From Massiliimalia massiliensis (GTDB lineage Bacteria > Bacillota > Clostridia > Oscillospirales > Ruminococcaceae): a DNA stretch of 64,000 nucleotides. Location of the stretch: positions 372,001-436,000 of the forward strand of contig NZ_FUHT01000003.1 in assembly GCF_900155615.1 (NCBI RefSeq), written 5' to 3'. The notes under the pieces were generated by a model that was not told where the DNA came from, made no database searches, and saw only the letters and a list, made by a program, of their open reading frames with translations. Of the stretch, positions 60,573-64,000 are shown one piece after another (within the stretch, counting starts at the first letter, position 1; the number at the start of each line of letters is the position of its first letter). Both the position numbers and the translations under genes were made by a program.

Positions 60573-62489
60573 ATGAGATTTGCTTATACCGTATGTGTTG
60601 ACAAGATTGTTTGGCGGGGAATTCCAACTCTGTGTGAAGAGCATTCGGAGGGAAAACGCCTGCATCGGATCTATCGGGAAACACCGGAGGAATTGTCCGG
60701 CGTTTTGTTAGAGCTGCATGAATTTGCCGACCGGGTTTCCGGCGCGGCAAAATGCTGCCTGAAAATTAAAAACACCTTAGACCGTCCGATCCGCATCAGC
60801 AAAGCAGATGTAGGAGTGGCAGTAGAGAATGGCGGGGCACAGCTTCATTACTTCTCTTCCAACTGGGGGCGTGAGTTTGATCCATTAAATATGCTTCTGA
60901 CGGAAACCCACGCCATTCACGTTTTATCCGGAAGAAGCTCCAAGGGATTTGCCCCTTGGGTAGGTTTAGAATGTGCTGAGGGCTTTGTCAGTCTGAATAT
61001 CGGCTGGTCCGGTAACTGGCAGGCTACTACCTATCGCCGCCTTTTTGGCGATCCGGCGTTGTTTGTCTGTATGGGAATTGGAAGCAATGATTTTTATATT
61101 GATATTCCTGCGCAGAAAGAATTTGAGGCGCCTGAGGTTTATATTTCTGCTGCGAAGGATAGTATGGAGGATGCCTGCTTCGGCACCCGCCAGTATTTTA
61201 TCGATTATGTCAGCATCATCGACAAGGAAAAATGGGATTCTCTGCCGGTTTGCTATAATACCTGGTGGTGCTATGAGGATCAACTGCTCAATGAAGATAA
61301 ATGTATCCAAAACGCAGTGATCGGAAAGGATTTAGGAATTACCAACTTCCTGCTGGATGCGGGCTGGTTTGGCAATAACGCGGACGGAATCAACTGGTAT
61401 CAGAAACGCGGCGACTGGGATATTGAAAATCTTGACGATTTTCCGCATGGACTTCATTATCTTGGAGAAGCAATTAATAAAACCGGCGTGAAATTTGGGA
61501 TTTGGTGTGAGATTGAAGCGGTTGGTGATCATGCAGAGCTCAACAAAGAGCATCCAGAATTCCTTGCAAAGCGGGACGGACAATCCCTGGGCTATGTCTG
61601 CATGGGGAACCCTGCGGTGGTCGATTGGGCGCTCGGCGTTATTGACAAGCTGGTTACCGAATATGGAGCGCACTGGATTAAATTTGATTTCAACCTGGAT
61701 CCGAATTCGGGATGCAACTGCACCGATCATGGACATGGCGAAGGGGATGGGCTGTATGCCCACTATCAGGGCTATTACCGGTTCCTGGAAACTCTGCATC
61801 AGCGTTATCCGGACTTGATCTTGGAGAACTGCTGTTCCGGCGGGCTGAGAATGGACTTCGGTGTCCTGGCCAGAACACATTTCACCTTCCTCTCTGACCC
61901 GGACTATGTGGATAACCATTTCCAGGCCTTTTGGGGCGCGACCTCCTTTATTCATCCTGCTGGCTGCTATCATTTTACTCAATCGGAATCCTGCGGCGGC
62001 ATCAACGGTGAAGAGGAGCCGCGTAATCCGATCACAGCAGATATGAGCCAGACTAAGTTCGATTTTTATATCCGCAGCGCCATGATGTCAACCTTTGGGC
62101 TGTCTTATGATTTTCCAAGCTGGCCAGACTGGTGCAAAGAACGCCTGAAAGAACACATTGATTTCTTCAAATCCATATCCAAGGATTATATTTTGTGCGG
62201 CAGCATGTACCGGCTGACCGGCCAGGCGCTGCGGTATGGCAAGGGAGACCGATTCCAGGCCTACCAATTTAATGCGAAGGATAACAGCGCGTATGTATTC
62301 CTTTATAAGCTGAAGGGCGCAGGCGGAGAACGCCGGATCTGCCTGAAGGGATTGGAACCTGACCGGCTTTATCATGTCCGTTATGTAGACCGCCGGGATG
62401 AATTTACCACGACCGGTGCGGAGCTAATGGAAAAAGGCGTTGTGCTCAGCGGCATGGAGGAAAGCTCGGAAATTATCGAAGTTCGGTAA
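60573..62489 (+). CDS. GH36 alpha-galactosidase
   Basis: A 638-residue glycoside hydrolase releasing terminal alpha-galactose, start ATG 60573 after AGGAGGCG. The N-terminal beta domain is followed by the TIM barrel with FLLDAGWFGN, FGIWCEIEAVG, HWIKFDFNLDP with the nucleophile Asp in KFDFN, ENCCSGGLRMDFG, and FLSDPDYVDNH with the acid/base Asp. No signal peptide, so it acts on imported oligosaccharides. It is a paralogue of the next gene. Confidence 0.93.
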   Translation: MRFAYTVCVDKIVWRGIPTLCEEHSEGKRLHRIYRETPEELSGVLLELHEFADRVSGAAKCCLKIKNTLDRPIRISKADVGVAVENGGAQLHYFSSNWGREFDPLNMLLTETHAIHVLSGRSSKGFAPWVGLECAEGFVSLNIGWSGNWQATTYRRLFGDPALFVCMGIGSNDFYIDIPAQKEFEAPEVYISAAKDSMEDACFGTRQYFIDYVSIIDKEKWDSLPVCYNTWWCYEDQLLNEDKCIQNAVIGKDLGITNFLLDAGWFGNNADGINWYQKRGDWDIENLDDFPHGLHYLGEAINKTGVKFGIWCEIEAVGDHAELNKEHPEFLAKRDGQSLGYVCMGNPAVVDWALGVIDKLVTEYGAHWIKFDFNLDPNSGCNCTDHGHGEGDGLYAHYQGYYRFLETLHQRYPDLILENCCSGGLRMDFGVLARTHFTFLSDPDYVDNHFQAFWGATSFIHPAGCYHFTQSESCGGINGEEEPRNPITADMSQTKFDFYIRSAMMSTFGLSYDFPSWPDWCKERLKEHIDFFKSISKDYILCGSMYRLTGQALRYGKGDRFQAYQFNAKDNSAYVFLYKLKGAGGERRICLKGLEPDRLYHVRYVDRRDEFTTTGAELMEKGVVLSGMEESSEIIEVR

Positions 62490-62562
62490 GTTCTGAATCG
62501 CTAGAATTTGAGCAATATGAATATAAAAAGAGTTTAAAAAGTGTAAAAACTAGATTAAAAAC

Positions 62563-62628
62563 TTGACTTTTGTATCAAAACGCGCTATAATGTGTTCATA
62601 AAAGAATATTTAGTTCATAAATAAGAAC
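62563..62628 (+). promoter_or_regulatory. Promoter plus the same operator-like site before the second alpha-galactosidase gene
   Basis: TTGACT (62563-62568), 17 bases, TATAAT (62586-62591). The 35-bp site, GTTC (62594) to GAAC (62628), matches the one at 60517-60551 at about 30 of 35 positions, with the same length between the half-sites. Confidence 0.75.
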
Positions 62629-62646
62629 TTCAAAAGAGGGTGCACT

Positions 62647-64000
62647 ATGAGATTTGCTTATACGGCATGCGTCGACCAGGCAACATGGAGCAGCATTCCA
62701 AAATTAAATTCAGAGTTGGATGACGGTACCCGGATTCACCGGATTTATACTGAGGATATGTCCCGGCATAGCGTTTCTGCGGAGCTGCATGAGCTGGCGG
62801 ACAAGAAAACCGGTGTGGGGCAGTATTATTTGAAGCTTAGGAATCAAACAGACTGCCCGGTTCGGCTTAGCGGAGCGGATATCGGAGTCGTGGTGGAAGA
62901 TAGCCCGGCAAGGCTTCATTATTATACTTCGTTTTGGGGTGATGAGTTTACGCCGATGGCTGCGGAGCTTTCAGATCCTTTCTTTATTGAGGTAATCTCG
63001 GGCAGAAGCAATAAGGGCTATGCGCCATGGCTGGGCCTTGAGTGTGAGAGCGGTTTTATCAGCATGAATATCGGCTGGTCTGGGAACTGGCAGGCCGCTG
63101 CTAAGCGGCAGGAATTGGATGGCCCGGGGCTGTTCGTCAAAATGGGAATCAGCAGCAGAGACTTTTACCTTGATCTTGCACCGGGAGAGGAATTTGTTAC
63201 TCCTGAAGTTTACATATCGTTTTCCGGAGAAGGCTTGGAAGAAGCCTGTTACGGTATGCGGCAGTATTTCATGAAATATATCAGCCTCCTTGATAAGGAA
63301 AAGCTTGATACCCTGCCGGTATGCTATAATTCCTGGTGGCCGTTCCGGGATATTTTGATCAACGAAGGCCGATGCATCGACAATGCGAAAATTGCCAGTA
63401 GTCTTGGCATTCCGAATTTTATGCTGGACGCGGGCTGGTTCGGAAGCGGCCAGGCTTGGGAGCAGACTCGTGGAGACTGGGATATTGAGAATGTAGGCAA
63501 GTTCCCGCACGGGATCAAATACCTGGGCGAAGCAATTAACGGCGAGGGCATCAAATTTGGCATCTGGTGTGAAATCGAAGCAGTCGGCCCTGGAGCCGAG
63601 CTAAACCAAAAGCGGCCGGATCTGATTGCAGAGCGGAATGGGGAATCCTTAGGGTACGTTTGTATGGGGAATCCCGATACGGTAGATTGGGCGATCGGCG
63701 TTGTAGATAAACTAGTTACCGAATACGGCGCTCACTGGATCAAATTTGACTTTAACCTTGACCCGATGTCCGGATGCAACCGGACTGACCATGGACATGG
63801 CGCCGGAGACGGGCTGTACGCCCACTATCAGGGTTATTACCGGTTCTTAGAAATTATCCATCGGCGCTATCCGGAGCTGGTACTGGAAAACTGCAGTTCC
63901 GGCGGCTTAAGAATGGACTTTGGGATTTTAAGCAGGATGCATTTTACCTTCCTGTCCGACCCGGATTATGTTGACCAGCATCTTCAAACGTTCTGGGGAG
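62647..64000 (+). CDS. Second GH36 alpha-galactosidase, cut by the window end
   Basis: From ATG 62647 (AAGAGGGTG upstream) the frame is open to the window end (451 residues). It is strongly similar to the preceding gene throughout: MRFAYTACVDQATWSSIPKL, NIGWSGNWQAA, NFMLDAGWFGSGQAW, FGIWCEIEAVGPGAE, HWIKFDFNLDPMSGC with the nucleophile Asp, and FLSDPDYVDQH with the acid/base Asp. The differences in the N-terminal domain suggest a somewhat different substrate. Its own promoter and operator show that it is separately but jointly regulated. Confidence 0.92.
   Translation, partial: MRFAYTACVDQATWSSIPKLNSELDDGTRIHRIYTEDMSRHSVSAELHELADKKTGVGQYYLKLRNQTDCPVRLSGADIGVVVEDSPARLHYYTSFWGDEFTPMAAELSDPFFIEVISGRSNKGYAPWLGLECESGFISMNIGWSGNWQAAAKRQELDGPGLFVKMGISSRDFYLDLAPGEEFVTPEVYISFSGEGLEEACYGMRQYFMKYISLLDKEKLDTLPVCYNSWWPFRDILINEGRCIDNAKIASSLGIPNFMLDAGWFGSGQAWEQTRGDWDIENVGKFPHGIKYLGEAINGEGIKFGIWCEIEAVGPGAELNQKRPDLIAERNGESLGYVCMGNPDTVDWAIGVVDKLVTEYGAHWIKFDFNLDPMSGCNRTDHGHGAGDGLYAHYQGYYRFLEIIHRRYPELVLENCSSGGLRMDFGILSRMHFTFLSDPDYVDQHLQTFWG

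Overview
The window comes from a low-to-moderate GC Gram-positive anaerobe, most likely a gut Clostridia member of the Oscillospiraceae/Ruminococcaceae type. The signs are a PyrK/PyrD class 1B pair, a MurT/GatD-type pair, small DUF1292 and AbrB-like proteins, 6S RNA next to tcdA, twin GH36 alpha-galactosidases, and mobile elements carrying a ribosomal-protection tetracycline gene. Backbone genes at the left use TAG stops heavily and have strong AGGAGG ribosome sites.

Layout. (1) 1-11.9 kb is core chromosome: the end of murT, a GatD-like protein without its catalytic residues, pyrK-pyrD, a histidine phosphatase, ruvX, an MFS and a MATE transporter, a small divergent regulator locus, tcdA with a probable 6S RNA, a DUF1292 gene, then about 1.1 kb with no credible gene but a perfect consensus promoter and many hairpins (a candidate large structured RNA), followed by two tRNA-Ala genes. 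(2) 12-22 kb is a co-directional redox cluster: LysR and MerR regulators, several reductase-like enzymes, cupin, then ApbE flavin transferase, NusG-II protein, Gx-type membrane protein, three lipoprotein flavodoxins, a DUF4405 probable cytochrome and a two-domain cyclophilin-like lipoprotein. It looks like an envelope flavin electron-transfer system. (3) 22-27.2 kb holds a frameshifted DUF6076 gene, an IS110 element with a duplicated 208-bp leader, and a large serine recombinase.

(4) 27.5-52.5 kb is a co-directional island of DNA methyltransferases, nuclease-like and helicase-like proteins that resembles a phage-defence or modification locus but matches no named system I can recognise. Its second methyltransferase is split by a 12,065-bp mobilizable element (31202-43266) carrying a tetracycline-resistance gene, MobC/relaxase, replication proteins, TnpW and a TnpX-like serine recombinase. 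Both ends lie at a GAAGCA repeat, and excision would restore the reading frame exactly. Two other island genes contain in-frame TAG codons and one is frameshifted.

(5) 52.7-58.2 kb holds an AAA/DUF4143 ATPase with paired operators, an IS21 element, a recombinase remnant, a GNAT acetyltransferase and an NTF2-like protein. (6) 58.5-64 kb is again backbone-like: a GalM epimerase and IclR regulator face two paralogous GH36 alpha-galactosidases that share a 35-bp operator-like site just downstream of strong promoters; the second runs off the window.
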